From assembly GCF_030709675.1 (NCBI RefSeq), contig NZ_JAUZQD010000004.1:124001-188000 (forward strand): 64,000 bases of DNA, in the 5' to 3' direction. Within the stretch, counting starts at the first letter, position 1. Each line of letters starts with the position of its first letter. This document shows positions 25,160 through 34,251 of the stretch, one piece after another. The notes beneath the pieces are model-generated. The model did not search any database and was not told the DNA's origin. It saw only the letters and a list, made by a program, of their open reading frames with translations. Position numbers and translations under genes: made by a program. Origin of the DNA: Symbioplanes lichenis (GTDB lineage: Bacteria > Actinomycetota > Actinomycetes > Mycobacteriales > Micromonosporaceae).

Positions 25160-26247
25160 AGACGCAGGTAACCGGCGGCCATGACGGCCGGGGTGAAGCG
25201 GCGGGCCGCCTCGGCGCGGCACTCCGCCTCGACGATCGCCCCGGCCGCGTGGACCAGCTCGCCCAGCTCGTCCTCGTCGGTGGTGAGCAGGCCCGTCCGC
25301 CCGTGGTCGATCAGCTCCGGCAGGCAGCCACGGGCGATGCCCACCACGGGCGTGCCCAGGGCGAGGGCCTCGACGACCGCGGTGCCGCCGGGCTCGTTCC
25401 AGCGCAGCGGGAAGAGGGCGACGCTCGCCCGGGCGACGAGCGCGTCCCGGTCGGCGCCGGCCACCGTGCCGAGCCACTTCACGCGGACGCCGTCGACGTG
25501 CGGGGCCACGTGGTCGTACCAGAAGCGCACGTCGGGGTTGGCCCGATCGGCGGCGCGCAGCTGCTCCGGCGTGTGACACGGGCCGACCGGACCGGCCAGG
25601 ACCAGGTCGAAGCCGTGCTCGTGGGCGAGGCGGGCGGCGAGGTCCTGGCCCTTGCCGGGATTGACGCGGCCCAGCACGACGGCGTACGGCTGCTTCTCGG
25701 TCTTCTCCCGGGTGTCGGCGCCGACCGCCAGGGGCGTCGCCAGGTGCACGTGCCCGATCGCGTGGGCCCGCAGTCCCGCCGGGGCGTGGGCGAGCTGGTC
25801 GGCCGAGACGCCGTTGACCCGTACGCGGTCCCCGCCGTCGAACTCGCCGTAGAGCTCGGGGTGCTTGGCCAGGTCCCAGTGCAGCGTGTGCAGCCCGGGC
25901 GGCGCGCCGGCGCCCATCCCGGCCAGCATGGTGAGACCGGCCGCCTCGACGTGGTCGTGGACGAGGTCGATGCCGCCCGCGGCGACCCGGCGCAGGACGG
26001 CGGCCTGGTGCGCGGGCACGACCCCGCAGGCCTGGTTGTACGGGCGCTGGAGCATCTCGAAGCGGCCGGTGGGGAACGTGTCGACCCGCTCGTCGGCGGC
26101 CAGGGTGCTCTCCCCGACGGTCGCGAGCACCACCTCCACGCCGAGCTCGCGCAGCTCGGGCACGAGGGTGGCGACGATGTTCTCGATCCCGCCGTAGCCG
26201 CGCGGCGGCACGGGCAGCCAGGGCCCGGCGTTCATCAGCACCCGCAT
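25090..26247 (-). CDS. Glycosyltransferase family 4 protein
   Basis: A 385-residue GT-B enzyme. It begins MRVLMNAGPWLPVPPRGYGG with the GGIE glycine loop, has AVVLGRVNPGKGQDLAARLA, and the donor-binding EPGGTAVVEALALGTPVVG. Its start touches the GpgS stop (TGATG), so the two are coupled and probably act together. The expected protein end is near YEELLGR; the frame runs 15 residues further into antisense sequence of the alcohol dehydrogenase, suggesting the natural stop was lost in a rearrangement. Confidence 0.87.
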   Translation of the reverse strand: MRVLMNAGPWLPVPPRGYGGIENIVATLVPELRELGVEVVLATVGESTLAADERVDTFPTGRFEMLQRPYNQACGVVPAHQAAVLRRVAAGGIDLVHDHVEAAGLTMLAGMGAGAPPGLHTLHWDLAKHPELYGEFDGGDRVRVNGVSADQLAHAPAGLRAHAIGHVHLATPLAVGADTREKTEKQPYAVVLGRVNPGKGQDLAARLAHEHGFDLVLAGPVGPCHTPEQLRAADRANPDVRFWYDHVAPHVDGVRVKWLGTVAGADRDALVARASVALFPLRWNEPGGTAVVEALALGTPVVGIARGCLPELIDHGRTGLLTTDEDELGELVHAAGAIVEAECRAEAARRFTPAVMAAGYLRLYEELLGRKTARTQSSSFSLNSR

Positions 26248-27248
26248 CAGGCGGCCGCCAGCTTGACCATCCGGTTGCGGACCTGGGCCAGCGGCGGGCG
26301 CTCGGTGATCCCGGTGTCGTGCACCACGATCTCGCGGTCGAGCCGGGGCAACGCCTCGGAGCCGCCCCGGCGGAACTGGGTCATCAGCGTCGACGGCGGG
26401 TTCGGGTCGGTGACCAGGCCGCGCCGGTGCAGCCGGCCCCACGCGGTGACCATGATCTGCGCCGCCATCCGGCCGAGCGCCTCGGTGCTCTGGTGCCGGT
26501 GGTGCCGCTCCCCCAGGTCGACCTGGGCCAGGGCGTCCAGGCCGACCTCGTCGAGCAGGTCGATCAGCATGGCGATCTCGACGCCGTAGCCGGAGACGAA
26601 CGGGATCCGCTCGAGCACGCTGCGCCGGCCCGCGTACTCCCCGGCGAGGGGCTGGACGACGCCGGCCAGCTCGGGCCAGAACAGGTTGATCAGCGGGCGG
26701 GCGGTGAGCTCGGTGACCCGGCCGCCGCCGTCCGGCTCGGTGCCCGTGGCCCGGTGCAGCGGCCGGTGGTAGAAGCCCTTGACGAAGGCGACGGACTGAT
26801 CGGTGAGCAGCGGCCCGAGCAGGCCGGTCACGAAGTGCGGGGAGAAGTCGTGCAGGTCGCCGTCGACGAAGGCGACCACGTCGCCCGTGCTCGCGGCCAG
26901 CCCGGCCCAGAGCGCGTCGCCCTTGCCCTCCATCCGGGGCAGCCCCCGGGTCACGTCGTCCTGGCTGACGACCCGGGCGCCGGCGGCGCGGGCCACGAGC
27001 GCGGTGCCGTCGGTCGAGCGGGAGTCCACGACGATGATCTCGTCGACCAGCGGGACCCGGGTGCGCAGCTGACGGGCGATGGTGCTCACGATCGCACCGA
27101 CGGTGGCTTCCTCGTTGCGCGCGGGGATGACCACGCTCACCCGGGTGGCGCCCTTGGCCCGCGCGAGGTCGCCCGCGGTCCACTCGGCGGCGTTGCGGGT
27201 CCGGGCGGAGGCCCAGGCCTCGATGACCGGCGAAACGTCGTACGTCAT
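26247..27248 (-). CDS. gpgS: Glucosyl-3-phosphoglycerate synthase (GT81)
   Basis: A 333-residue retaining GT-A enzyme. It is expected to transfer glucose from a nucleotide donor to 3-phosphoglycerate, the first step to glucosylglycerate or to methylglucose lipopolysaccharides. Motifs: SVVIPARNEEATVG, IIVVDSRSTDGT, the metal motif VDGDLHDF, PLAGEYAGRR and VDLGERHHRHQ. ATG 27248 is preferred; a TTG at 27278 would add ten residues. The phosphatase GpgP is not seen nearby. Confidence 0.88.
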   Translation of the reverse strand: MTYDVSPVIEAWASARTRNAAEWTAGDLARAKGATRVSVVIPARNEEATVGAIVSTIARQLRTRVPLVDEIIVVDSRSTDGTALVARAAGARVVSQDDVTRGLPRMEGKGDALWAGLAASTGDVVAFVDGDLHDFSPHFVTGLLGPLLTDQSVAFVKGFYHRPLHRATGTEPDGGGRVTELTARPLINLFWPELAGVVQPLAGEYAGRRSVLERIPFVSGYGVEIAMLIDLLDEVGLDALAQVDLGERHHRHQSTEALGRMAAQIMVTAWGRLHRRGLVTDPNPPSTLMTQFRRGGSEALPRLDREIVVHDTGITERPPLAQVRNRMVKLAAA

Positions 27249-27303
27249 GTGCAGACCCCCGAAGTTGATCTCGGACAAAGCCGCTTCTCATTCCCCCGAT
27301 CGA

Positions 27304-27348
27304 GTGAGTTTCAACCTGTGACTTCTCACAGACTCGGTGAGGTTTCAC
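27304..27348. promoter_or_regulatory. Operator candidate between gpgS and Gfo/Idh genes
   Basis: In the 155-base divergent promoter there is a CTGTGA-CTTC-TCACAG inverted repeat (27316-27331). It is flanked by two near-identical 12-mers, GTGAGTTTCAAC (27304-27315) and GTGAGGTTTCAC (27337-27348). The symmetry suggests a regulator controlling both operons; no regulator gene is adjacent. Confidence 0.45.
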
Positions 27349-27403
27349 CCGGCCTCCCGCCGAGCAGTTCGGACCTGGGAACACCCGTGGAGAAGGAGTC
27401 GGA

Positions 27404-28351
27404 ATGCCGGTGACAAGAGTGGGACTGGTCGGGGCCGGGGGCGTCGCCCAGCGCCACGCCCGGGTGCTGTCGGAGCTGCCGGATGTGCAGGTGGCGGCGG
27501 TCACGGACGTGGTCGCGGACGCGGCGGCGGCACTCGCCGAGCCCTATGGCGCCCGGGTCGTGCCCGACGTGGACGCGCTGCTCTCCGAGGCGGTGGACGC
27601 CGTCTATGTTTGCGTGCCGCCCTTCGCGCACGGACCCGCCGAACGGGCCGTCATCGCCGCTGGACTGCCGCTCTTCGTGGAAAAGCCCATTGCTCTCGAT
27701 CTCCGCGAAGCCCAGGAAATCGCCGAGCTGGTGGCCAAGCACGACATCCTGACGGGGGTCGGCCACCACTGGCGGTACCTCGCCGTCGTGGAGCAGGCCC
27801 GGGAGCTGCTCGGCGACCGGCCCGTGCGGCTGGTCACCGGCAGCTGGCTCGACAAGGTGCCGCCGGTCGGCTGGTGGCCGCACCGGGACAAGTCGGGCGG
27901 CCCGGTCGTCGAGCAGGCCGCGCACGTGCTCGACCTCGCCCGGCACCTGGTCGGCGAGGTGACCGCGGTGACGGCGGTGGGCAACGGCACGCCGCCGGTC
28001 GAGGGCGCGGACATCGACGGCGCGACCGCGGCCACGCTGCGCTTCGCGGGCGGGGCGGTCGGCACGCTCACGGCCACGTGCGTGCTGGGCTGGAAGGAGC
28101 GGGCGGGGCTGGAGATCTATGCCGACCAGCTCGCGCTGTCGATCGGCGAGACCGGTCTGACCGTACGCGACCAGCACGGCACCCGGACCGTCGACAGCGA
28201 CCCGGACTCGGCGCGGATCGCCGTGGACCGGGCGTTCATCGGCGCGGTCAGGGGCGACCTGCCCCGCGACGCCGTCCGGGTCCCCTATGCGGAGGCGCTC
28301 AAGACCCACGAGCTCGCCCTCGCCATCGCCGCGGCGGCGTCCCGTGGCTGA
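27404..28351 (+). CDS. Gfo/Idh/MocA-family oxidoreductase
   Basis: A 315-residue NAD(P)-dependent sugar dehydrogenase-type protein. It has the Rossmann motif GLVGAGGVAQRH, then YVCVPPFAH and the conserved EKPIAL with the catalytic-site Lys. The C-terminal half is the beta-sheet substrate domain with HVLDLARHL. A GAAGGAG ribosome site precedes ATG 27404. It overlaps the next dehydrogenase gene by 8 bases. In other bacteria, MDR and Gfo/Idh domains are fused as a bi-domain oxidoreductase in surface-polysaccharide loci; here they appear as two coupled genes. Confidence 0.85.
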   Translation: MPVTRVGLVGAGGVAQRHARVLSELPDVQVAAVTDVVADAAAALAEPYGARVVPDVDALLSEAVDAVYVCVPPFAHGPAERAVIAAGLPLFVEKPIALDLREAQEIAELVAKHDILTGVGHHWRYLAVVEQARELLGDRPVRLVTGSWLDKVPPVGWWPHRDKSGGPVVEQAAHVLDLARHLVGEVTAVTAVGNGTPPVEGADIDGATAATLRFAGGAVGTLTATCVLGWKERAGLEIYADQLALSIGETGLTVRDQHGTRTVDSDPDSARIAVDRAFIGAVRGDLPRDAVRVPYAEALKTHELALAIAAAASRG

Positions 28352-29411
28352 TCGCAACGTCGTCGTCACCGGACCGGGCGAGGTCTCCATCGTCGCCACG
28401 CCGGTGGAGGACGGGCCGTTCCGCGTGCGGACGCTCTTCAGCGGGGTGTCGGCCGGAACCGAGCTGAGCTTCGTCAAAGGCACCCACCCCGGGCTGCATG
28501 TGGGCTTCGACGGGGAGCTGGGGCTGTTCGGAGGTCCCGCGTCGGATGCCTATCCGGTGACGCGGCTCGGGTACATGGAGGTCGGCGTCGTCGAGTCGTC
28601 CGCCACGCCCGCCGTGACCGTGGGGTCGACGGTCGCCATGACGTACGGGCACCGCACCGGCTGGACCGGGGATCCCCTGCGCGACCGGATCGTCCCCCTG
28701 CCGGCTTCTCTGGATCCGATACTCGGCATCTACGCCGCGCACATGGGCCCGATCTGCGCCAACGGTCTCCTGCACGCCGCCGCCGAGGCCGGTGGATCCA
28801 CGCTGGCCGACGGTGTGTCCGGGCGGCGCGTGGCGGTCACCGGGGCGGGCGTGGTGGGACTGCTGACAGCGCTGTTCGCGCGGGCGCACGGTGCTCTGTC
28901 AGTCGTCGTCATCGACCCCTCCCCCGACCGGCTCGCCGTCGCCGCCGCCCTCGGGCTCGACACACTCGACTCCTCGGCCGGCGACTCGGCCGTCACGCTC
29001 AAGACGGCGTGGCGGCACTGGCCCGGCGACCGCGGCGCCGACGTGGTGTTCCAGTGCCGGGGGCAGGCGTCGGCGCTGCAGCTGGCCCTGCGGCTGCTGC
29101 GGCCCCAGGGGACCGTGATCGACCTGGCGTTCTATCAGGGCGGGGCGGACGAGGTGCGGCTCGGCGAGGAGTTCCACCACAACGGGCTGGCCCTGCGGTG
29201 CGCGCAGATCGGCCGGGTGCCGCGCGGGCTGGCCGGGACGTGGGACCGCGACCGGCTCTCCGCGGCGACGATCGACCTGCTGCGGGCGCACGGGGACGAC
29301 ATCCGGAAGCACATGATCACGGCCGTGGTGCCCTTCGACCAGACCCCGCAGCTGCTGGCCGACCTCGGGGCCCGGCGACGGCAGGAGGTTCAGTCGGTGC
29401 TGGCGTTCTGA
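28344..29411 (+). CDS. Zinc-binding-dehydrogenase-like (MDR) oxidoreductase
   Basis: A 355-residue MDR-superfamily protein starting at GTG 28344 inside the end of the Gfo/Idh gene. It has TLFSGVSAGTELSFVKG near the N-terminus and the nucleotide motif AVTGAGVVGLLTA. The usual catalytic and structural zinc cysteines are not evident, so it may be zinc-free. Coupling with the Gfo/Idh gene suggests one two-step oxidation on a sugar-linked substrate. Its last 22 bases overlap the convergent XRE regulator gene. Confidence 0.8.
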   Translation: MADRNVVVTGPGEVSIVATPVEDGPFRVRTLFSGVSAGTELSFVKGTHPGLHVGFDGELGLFGGPASDAYPVTRLGYMEVGVVESSATPAVTVGSTVAMTYGHRTGWTGDPLRDRIVPLPASLDPILGIYAAHMGPICANGLLHAAAEAGGSTLADGVSGRRVAVTGAGVVGLLTALFARAHGALSVVVIDPSPDRLAVAAALGLDTLDSSAGDSAVTLKTAWRHWPGDRGADVVFQCRGQASALQLALRLLRPQGTVIDLAFYQGGADEVRLGEEFHHNGLALRCAQIGRVPRGLAGTWDRDRLSAATIDLLRAHGDDIRKHMITAVVPFDQTPQLLADLGARRRQEVQSVLAF

Positions 29412-30280
29412 GGCTCGGCCCGGGCGGCTTCTTTGTGCAGCTCGCCTCGGGCGGCGGCTTTGTGCAGCTCGCCCCGGGCGGCGGCTTTGTGCAGCTCGGC
29501 CAGGGCGGCGGCGGCTCGGGTGCCCGGCTCCGCGTGCAGGAGCAGGGCCTCGAGGCCGCCCTCGCCCGCCACGAAGAACTTCTCGACCAGCAGCTCCAGG
29601 TCACCGACGCGCGGATGGCGGATCCAGAAGCTGCCGCTACGCAGCGCCCGCACGTCCTGGCGCGCCCACAGCCGGCGGAAGCGGTCGCTCTTCACCGACA
29701 GCTCGCCGATCAGCGCGTGCAGCCGCTCGTCGCCGGTGTCGGATCCGATCTGGGCGCGCAGGTGGGCCACCACGCCGGCGGTGTACTGCTCCCAGTGCGG
29801 GTGATAGGTCCGGTCGACCGGATCGCAGAACAGCATCCGCAGCCGGTTCACGCCCGGCACCATGCTCGGGGACAGCGCCTGGGCGAGCGGGTTGGCCGCC
29901 AGCACGTCGCTGTACTTGTTGAAGACCAGGGCCGGGACATTGATCGTACGCAGCAGCAGGTCCAGGCTCGGCGGCACGTGATCCTGCCGGGCCGGCCGGG
30001 TCCGCGGGCGCGGCTGCACCAGCGCCGTCAGGTAGGCGGTGCTCTCGGGGTCCAGCTGGAGCACCCGGGCGAGCGCCTCGATCACCTGCAGTGACGGGCT
30101 GCGGTCGCGCCCGCGCTCCAGACGCAGGTAGTACTCGACGCTGATCCCGGCGAGCCGGGCGACCTCCTCGCGGCGCAGCCCGGGCACCCGGCGCAGCCCG
30201 GCGCCGGGCGGCAGGCCCACCTCGGCCGGGGTGACCAGCTCACGCCGGGCGCGCAGGAAGTTTCCGAGAGCGTTGTCCAT
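29390..30280 (-). CDS. XRE-family regulator with MmyB-like ligand domain
   Basis: A 296-residue transcription factor. An N-terminal helix-turn-helix (LRREEVARLAGISVEYYLRL) is followed by a MmyB-type PAS-like domain with VFNKYSDVLAANPLA and WARQDVR. Such regulators usually control a divergent oxidoreductase; the SDR gene 87 bases away fits. The last ~36 residues are a 9-residue repeat (ELHKAAARG) encoded by a 27-bp tandem array, an unusual added tail. Confidence 0.87.
   Translation of the reverse strand: MDNALGNFLRARRELVTPAEVGLPPGAGLRRVPGLRREEVARLAGISVEYYLRLERGRDRSPSLQVIEALARVLQLDPESTAYLTALVQPRPRTRPARQDHVPPSLDLLLRTINVPALVFNKYSDVLAANPLAQALSPSMVPGVNRLRMLFCDPVDRTYHPHWEQYTAGVVAHLRAQIGSDTGDERLHALIGELSVKSDRFRRLWARQDVRALRSGSFWIRHPRVGDLELLVEKFFVAGEGGLEALLLHAEPGTRAAAALAELHKAAARGELHKAAARGELHKEAARAEPQNASTD
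29413..29520. repeat. 27-bp tandem repeat, four units
   Basis: Four head-to-tail 27-bp units (29413-29439, 29440-29466, 29467-29493, 29494-29520; the last has diverged) lie in the 3' end of the XRE regulator gene. Each unit has GGGCGG then CTTTGTGCAGCTCG. The period is a multiple of three, so copy changes keep the frame and lengthen the ELHKAAARG tail. Confidence 0.85.
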
Positions 30281-30316
30281 GCCGCCACGGTAGATCGCCC
30301 CCGCGCCCGGTGGGGT

Positions 30317-30332
30317 GTCCCTGCCAGGGGAC
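30317..30332. promoter_or_regulatory. Inverted repeat between XRE regulator and SDR
   Basis: GTCCC-TGCCAG-GGGAC is a short inverted repeat midway between the divergent XRE regulator and the SDR. TCCCTGCC also recurs at 30333-30340. This is a plausible operator for the regulator; arms are only 5 bp. Confidence 0.35.
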
Positions 30333-30367
30333 TCCCTGCCGTTCCCCGCCGTGATCAGGCTGTGGTC

Positions 30368-31180
30368 ATGACAACCTGGTTCATCACCGGCATCAGCAGC
30401 GGCTTCGGCCGGGAGCTGGCCACGCAACTCCTCGACGCCGGCCACCGCGTCGCCGGCACGGTCCGCTCCTCGTCTCCCCTCGACGGGTACGGCGACCGGC
30501 TCTGGCTCGGCCGGCTCGACGTCACCGACCCGGCGGCCGTCCGCACGACCGTCGACGCCGCGTTCGCCGCTATGGGCCGCATCGACGTGGTCGTCCCCAA
30601 CGCCGGGTACGGCCTCTTCGGGGCGGCCGAGGAGGTCACGGACGAGCAGGCCGAGCACCAGATCACCACGAACCTGCTGGGCACGATCCGGACCGTGCGG
30701 GCCGCGCTCCCCCACCTGCGGGCCCAGGGCAGTGGGCGGGTGATCGCGCTGTCGTCGGTCGCCGGGCTGACGGCACACCCGGGCGCGTCGCTCTACCACG
30801 CGAGCAAGTGGGGCGTCGAAGGGTTCATGGAGGCGCTCGCCGCGGAGGTCGCCCCCTTCGGCATCGGCGTGACGATCGTCGAGCCGGGCGGGGCGCGTAC
30901 CTCCTTCGCCGGGAGCAGCCTGCGGCTGGGGGCGCCGCTGGCCGCGTACGACGGGACGCCCGCCGCCTTCGTCCGCGCCTTCGCCGGCGACGCCGTGCCC
31001 CCGCTGCCCGGCGACCCGGCCAAGATCGCGGCCCGGATCGTCGCGAGCGCGGAGGAGGAGCCGGCGCCGTTACGGATGGTGCTCGGCAGCGACTCGTACG
31101 CGGCGGTGACGGCGGCGTTGCGCGCCCGGCTGGCCCAGGTCGAGCCGCAGGAGGCGAGCGCCGCCGCGACCGACTTCTGA
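30368..31180 (+). CDS. Short-chain dehydrogenase/reductase
   Basis: A 270-residue classical SDR. It has TGISSGFG (7-14) for NAD(P), an NAGYGLFG segment (NAG motif), ALSSVAG with the catalytic Ser, and YHASK with the catalytic Tyr and Lys. ATG 30368 is chosen over an upstream in-frame GTG. It is probably controlled by the divergent XRE regulator. The substrate is not evident. Confidence 0.9.
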   Translation: MTTWFITGISSGFGRELATQLLDAGHRVAGTVRSSSPLDGYGDRLWLGRLDVTDPAAVRTTVDAAFAAMGRIDVVVPNAGYGLFGAAEEVTDEQAEHQITTNLLGTIRTVRAALPHLRAQGSGRVIALSSVAGLTAHPGASLYHASKWGVEGFMEALAAEVAPFGIGVTIVEPGGARTSFAGSSLRLGAPLAAYDGTPAAFVRAFAGDAVPPLPGDPAKIAARIVASAEEEPAPLRMVLGSDSYAAVTAALRARLAQVEPQEASAAATDF

Positions 31181-31207
31181 CCGCCGGCCCGTCCTGCGCT
31201 TCCGCTC

Positions 31208-31388
31208 TCCGCACCCGCCCTCCGCTTTCTCGACCCGCTCCCCGCCCTCCGCTTACGTGACCCGCGCCCGCCCCTCTGCTTATGTGATCCGCGCCCGCCC
31301 CTCCGCTTGCGTGATCCGCGCCCGCTCTCTGCTTGTGTGATCCGCGCCCGCTCTCTGCTTGTGTGATCCGCGCCCGCTGCTTTGGTGA
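31208..31388. repeat. 22-27-bp tandem repeat upstream of a LuxR gene
   Basis: The 267-base gap before the first LuxR-type gene is mostly a minisatellite. Seven units run at 31208-31233, 31234-31260, 31261-31287, 31288-31314, 31315-31340, 31341-31366 and 31367-31388. The core is CCGCGCCCG followed by TGCTTGTGTGAT or close variants. The two 26-bp units are identical. It ends 59 bases before the proposed start, so it lies where the promoter or leader should be. Confidence 0.88.
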
Positions 31389-31447
31389 TCCACAACGGGC
31401 TGCAGCAGACTGGTACGCCGCGACGGACGGCAGGGGCGGAGGCGGCG

Positions 31448-34096
31448 GTGGTGGGCGAACCGGACGCTCCCGGGCTGGTCGGGCGGGGCGCGGTCTGGGC
31501 GGAGCTCGTGGCGCTGCTGGACCCGGCGCGGCCGGAGAGCACCGCCGCCGTGCTGACCGGGGCGGCCGGCATCGGGAAGACGGCGCTGGTCGACGCGTTC
31601 GCGGGCGAGGCGGCCGGGCGGGACCACGTCGTCCTGCGGGTCACCGGGGGCGGCGGGGGTCCGTACGCGGGATTGCGCGCTCTGTTCGCCGACGTCCCGG
31701 CCGCGGTGGTCGACGGCCTGCCGGACGGGCAGCGCCGGGCCCTGGGCGCGGCCCTCGCCGGGGAGGAACACGGCGTCGACCTGCTCGCGCTGCGCTCCGC
31801 CTTGTGCGCGGCGCTCACCCGGCTGGCCGGCGACCGGGGGCCGGTCGTGCTGGTCGCCGACGACGTGGACCGGGTCGACGCGCCGACCTTCGACCTGCTG
31901 CTGACGCTGGCGGCCGTGATCACGTGGCGCCAGGCGCCGGTGGTGGCACTCTTCGCGGCGCGGACCGAGCGGATGCCCGGGGACCTGGGTGAGCTGGTGC
32001 GGGCGGTGCCCGTACGCGCGCTGGCCGACACCGACGCCGACCGCCTGCTGGACCGCCTCCCCGCCGCCCCGGCCGGGGCCGACCGGCCGGCGCTGCTGCG
32101 CCGAGCCGCGGGCAACCCCCTGGCGTTGCGCGAGTTGAGCGCCACGCCGGAGGTGATCGCCGACCGGGGCGACGAGCTGTTCGACCGGGCGGTGCGGGCG
32201 CTGCCCGAGGCGACGCTGCGGGCGCTGACTCTGGCGGCGGCGGGCGAGCGCGACCTGGCCGTGATCGCCCGGGCCGACCCGGCGGCGGACGGGTCCGCGT
32301 GGCGGCCGGCCGAGGAGGCGGGGCTGGTCAGCGCGGCCGGGCTCGCCGTGCGGTTCCGGCATCCGCTGGTCGAGCAGGCGGTGCTGGCCGCGGCGGGCCC
32401 GGAGGGGCGGCGCCGGGCGCATCTGGATCTCGCCGGCGTCACCGTGGATCCCCGGCAGGCGCTTCTGCACCGGGCCGCCGCCGCCCAGGATCCCGATCCG
32501 GCGCTGGCCGCCGAGCTGATCGAGGCCGCCGACCGGCTGGACGGGGCCGGGGCGGTGACCGCGATCGGGCTGCTCGAGCAGGCGGCGGCCCTGCTCGATC
32601 CGGAGCAGCGGCCGGCCGTCCTCCTCCGGGCCGCCGACCGGGCCTCGGCCGTGGGCCGGGTGCGCTGGGCGGGCAGCCTCCTCGACCGGGCCTCGGCCGG
32701 CGCCGATCCGCAACTCGCCCGGAAGATCGCCATCCTCTCGGCGTGGACCTTGGTCATGCGCGGGCACCCCGGCGCCGCCGCGCACCTGTTCGTCCGGACG
32801 CTGACGGAGGCCGGCGGCAGCGCGGCGGATCCCGCGCTCCTGGCCCAGCTGGCCGGCACGGCGGCCTTCCCGATCTTCCTGCTGGGCGACGGCCCGCTGG
32901 CCACGGCGTTCGGCGCCGCGGTGCGGGGGCTGGAGACGGACCTGCGGACCCTGTTCCCGATCGCGCTGCTGGATCCCGGCCCGAGGGTCCGGGATGCCGT
33001 GCTCGCCGTCGGGGATCCGAAGACGGCCCACGAGGTCTATCCGGCCGCCGCCGCGGGTGCCGCCGCGCTCCTGCTGGACGAGCCCGAGCACGCGCTGCGG
33101 CTGCTCGGGCCGGCGGTCACCGCGGTCACCGGCGGGACGGCGATCGGGGCGTTGCTGAGTGCGCCCGGCGCCGCCGGGTGGGCGCTCATCGATCTCGGCC
33201 GCTGGACCGAGGCGGACCAGGTGGTCACGCCGCTGCTCGCCGCGCCGATCACGGCCGAGGCGCCGCTGATCCGGGCGGGGGCGCACACGCAGCTGGCCGT
33301 CATCGCGTACGGGCGGGGTCGTGCGGTGTCCGACGCCGAGCTCGATGCCGCGCTGCGTCCCCTGCCCGGCATGCTGGAGGTGCCGGTCTTCGCTGTGCGC
33401 ATGCGGTGGGCGCAGGGGCTCGCCGCGGCGGCGGACGGGGACCACGACCGGGCCTACCAGCTCTTGCGCGAGGCCTGCGGCGCCGACGGCGATCTGCGCC
33501 ACCCGTGGCAGCTGCTCGTCCTGCCCGACCTGGCCGCGGCGGCCGCGCGTGTCGGGGACCGGGCGACCGCCGCGAGGATCATCGACCAGACCCGGCACCG
33601 GTACGCGACCCGCACGCCGACGGCCCGGATCAACGCCCGGCTGGCGGCGGCGACCGCCCTGCTCGACGAGGATCCCGCCGCGGCCGCCACGGCGCTCGCT
33701 CCGGTCGTCGCCGGATCCGGACGGTGGCCGTACGAGCGGGCGGTCCTCGCCGTCGAGCTCGCCGACCGGCTCCGCCGCGCCCAGCAGACCCGGCGCGCAC
33801 GGGAGGTGCTGCTCGACGCGCTGGAGACCTTCGAGCGGCTGGGCGCCGCGGGCTGGGTCGACCGGGTGCGGGGGCTGCTGCGCGCCGAGACGTCGCGGGA
33901 GGATCCGTTCGCGGGGCTGACCGCGCAGCAGGTGCAGATCGTGCGGCTGGCGGCGGACGGGCTGACGAACCGGGAGATCGGCGAGCGGCTGGGGCTGTCG
34001 CCGCGTACGGTCGGGTCGCACCTCTACCGCATCTTCCCGCTGCTCGGCGTGGCCAACCGGACCCAGCTCGGCGTCATGGCGCGGGAGCAGACGTGA
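31448..34096 (+). CDS. Large LuxR-family ATPase regulator (LAL/STAND type), copy 1
   Basis: An 882-residue regulator. An N-terminal NTPase has Walker A GAAGIGKTAL (38-47) and a Walker B VVLVADDVDRVD. A long helical, TPR-like middle follows, and a C-terminal LuxR helix-turn-helix (LTAQQVQIVRLAADGLTNRE). Such proteins activate nearby operons, often in secondary metabolism. GTG 31448 is chosen because GGAGG (31438-31442) precedes it; GTG 31451 is also possible. A second regulator of the same type follows directly, joined through a repeat-built bridging frame. Confidence 0.85.
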   Translation: MVGEPDAPGLVGRGAVWAELVALLDPARPESTAAVLTGAAGIGKTALVDAFAGEAAGRDHVVLRVTGGGGGPYAGLRALFADVPAAVVDGLPDGQRRALGAALAGEEHGVDLLALRSALCAALTRLAGDRGPVVLVADDVDRVDAPTFDLLLTLAAVITWRQAPVVALFAARTERMPGDLGELVRAVPVRALADTDADRLLDRLPAAPAGADRPALLRRAAGNPLALRELSATPEVIADRGDELFDRAVRALPEATLRALTLAAAGERDLAVIARADPAADGSAWRPAEEAGLVSAAGLAVRFRHPLVEQAVLAAAGPEGRRRAHLDLAGVTVDPRQALLHRAAAAQDPDPALAAELIEAADRLDGAGAVTAIGLLEQAAALLDPEQRPAVLLRAADRASAVGRVRWAGSLLDRASAGADPQLARKIAILSAWTLVMRGHPGAAAHLFVRTLTEAGGSAADPALLAQLAGTAAFPIFLLGDGPLATAFGAAVRGLETDLRTLFPIALLDPGPRVRDAVLAVGDPKTAHEVYPAAAAGAAALLLDEPEHALRLLGPAVTAVTGGTAIGALLSAPGAAGWALIDLGRWTEADQVVTPLLAAPITAEAPLIRAGAHTQLAVIAYGRGRAVSDAELDAALRPLPGMLEVPVFAVRMRWAQGLAAAADGDHDRAYQLLREACGADGDLRHPWQLLVLPDLAAAAARVGDRATAARIIDQTRHRYATRTPTARINARLAAATALLDEDPAAAATALAPVVAGSGRWPYERAVLAVELADRLRRAQQTRRAREVLLDALETFERLGAAGWVDRVRGLLRAETSREDPFAGLTAQQVQIVRLAADGLTNREIGERLGLSPRTVGSHLYRIFPLLGVANRTQLGVMAREQT

Positions 34097-34251
34097 TCGC
34101 GGGCCGCGCGGCTGTCGTCGGCCGCCCTGTCTTTGCCGGCCGCGCTGCTCTTGCCGGCCGCCCTGTCTTTGCCGGCCGCCCTGTCTTTGCCGGCCGCGCT
34201 GTCTTTGCCGGCCGCGCTGCTTTTGCCGGCCGCGCCGTGGTGCGGGCGTGA
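34093..34251 (+). repeat. 18-bp minisatellite forming a 52-codon bridging frame
   Basis: The gap between the two LuxR genes is filled by eight 18-bp units (34102-34245), each beginning GGCCGC and mostly ending TCTTTGCC or similar. The array lies in a continuous frame. A GTG at 34093 overlaps the upstream stop as GTGA, and the TGA at 34249-34251 overlaps the downstream GTG. The frame encodes FAGRP/FAGRA repeats. Its first 18 bases match the start of the downstream gene at 15 positions (CGTGATCGC then a diverged half), so it looks like a duplicated start region expanded by slippage. Confidence 0.8.

Noticed and set aside
31208..31388. Possible CRISPR array
   Set aside because: Units are directly adjacent with no unique spacers, and no cas genes are nearby; it is a minisatellite.
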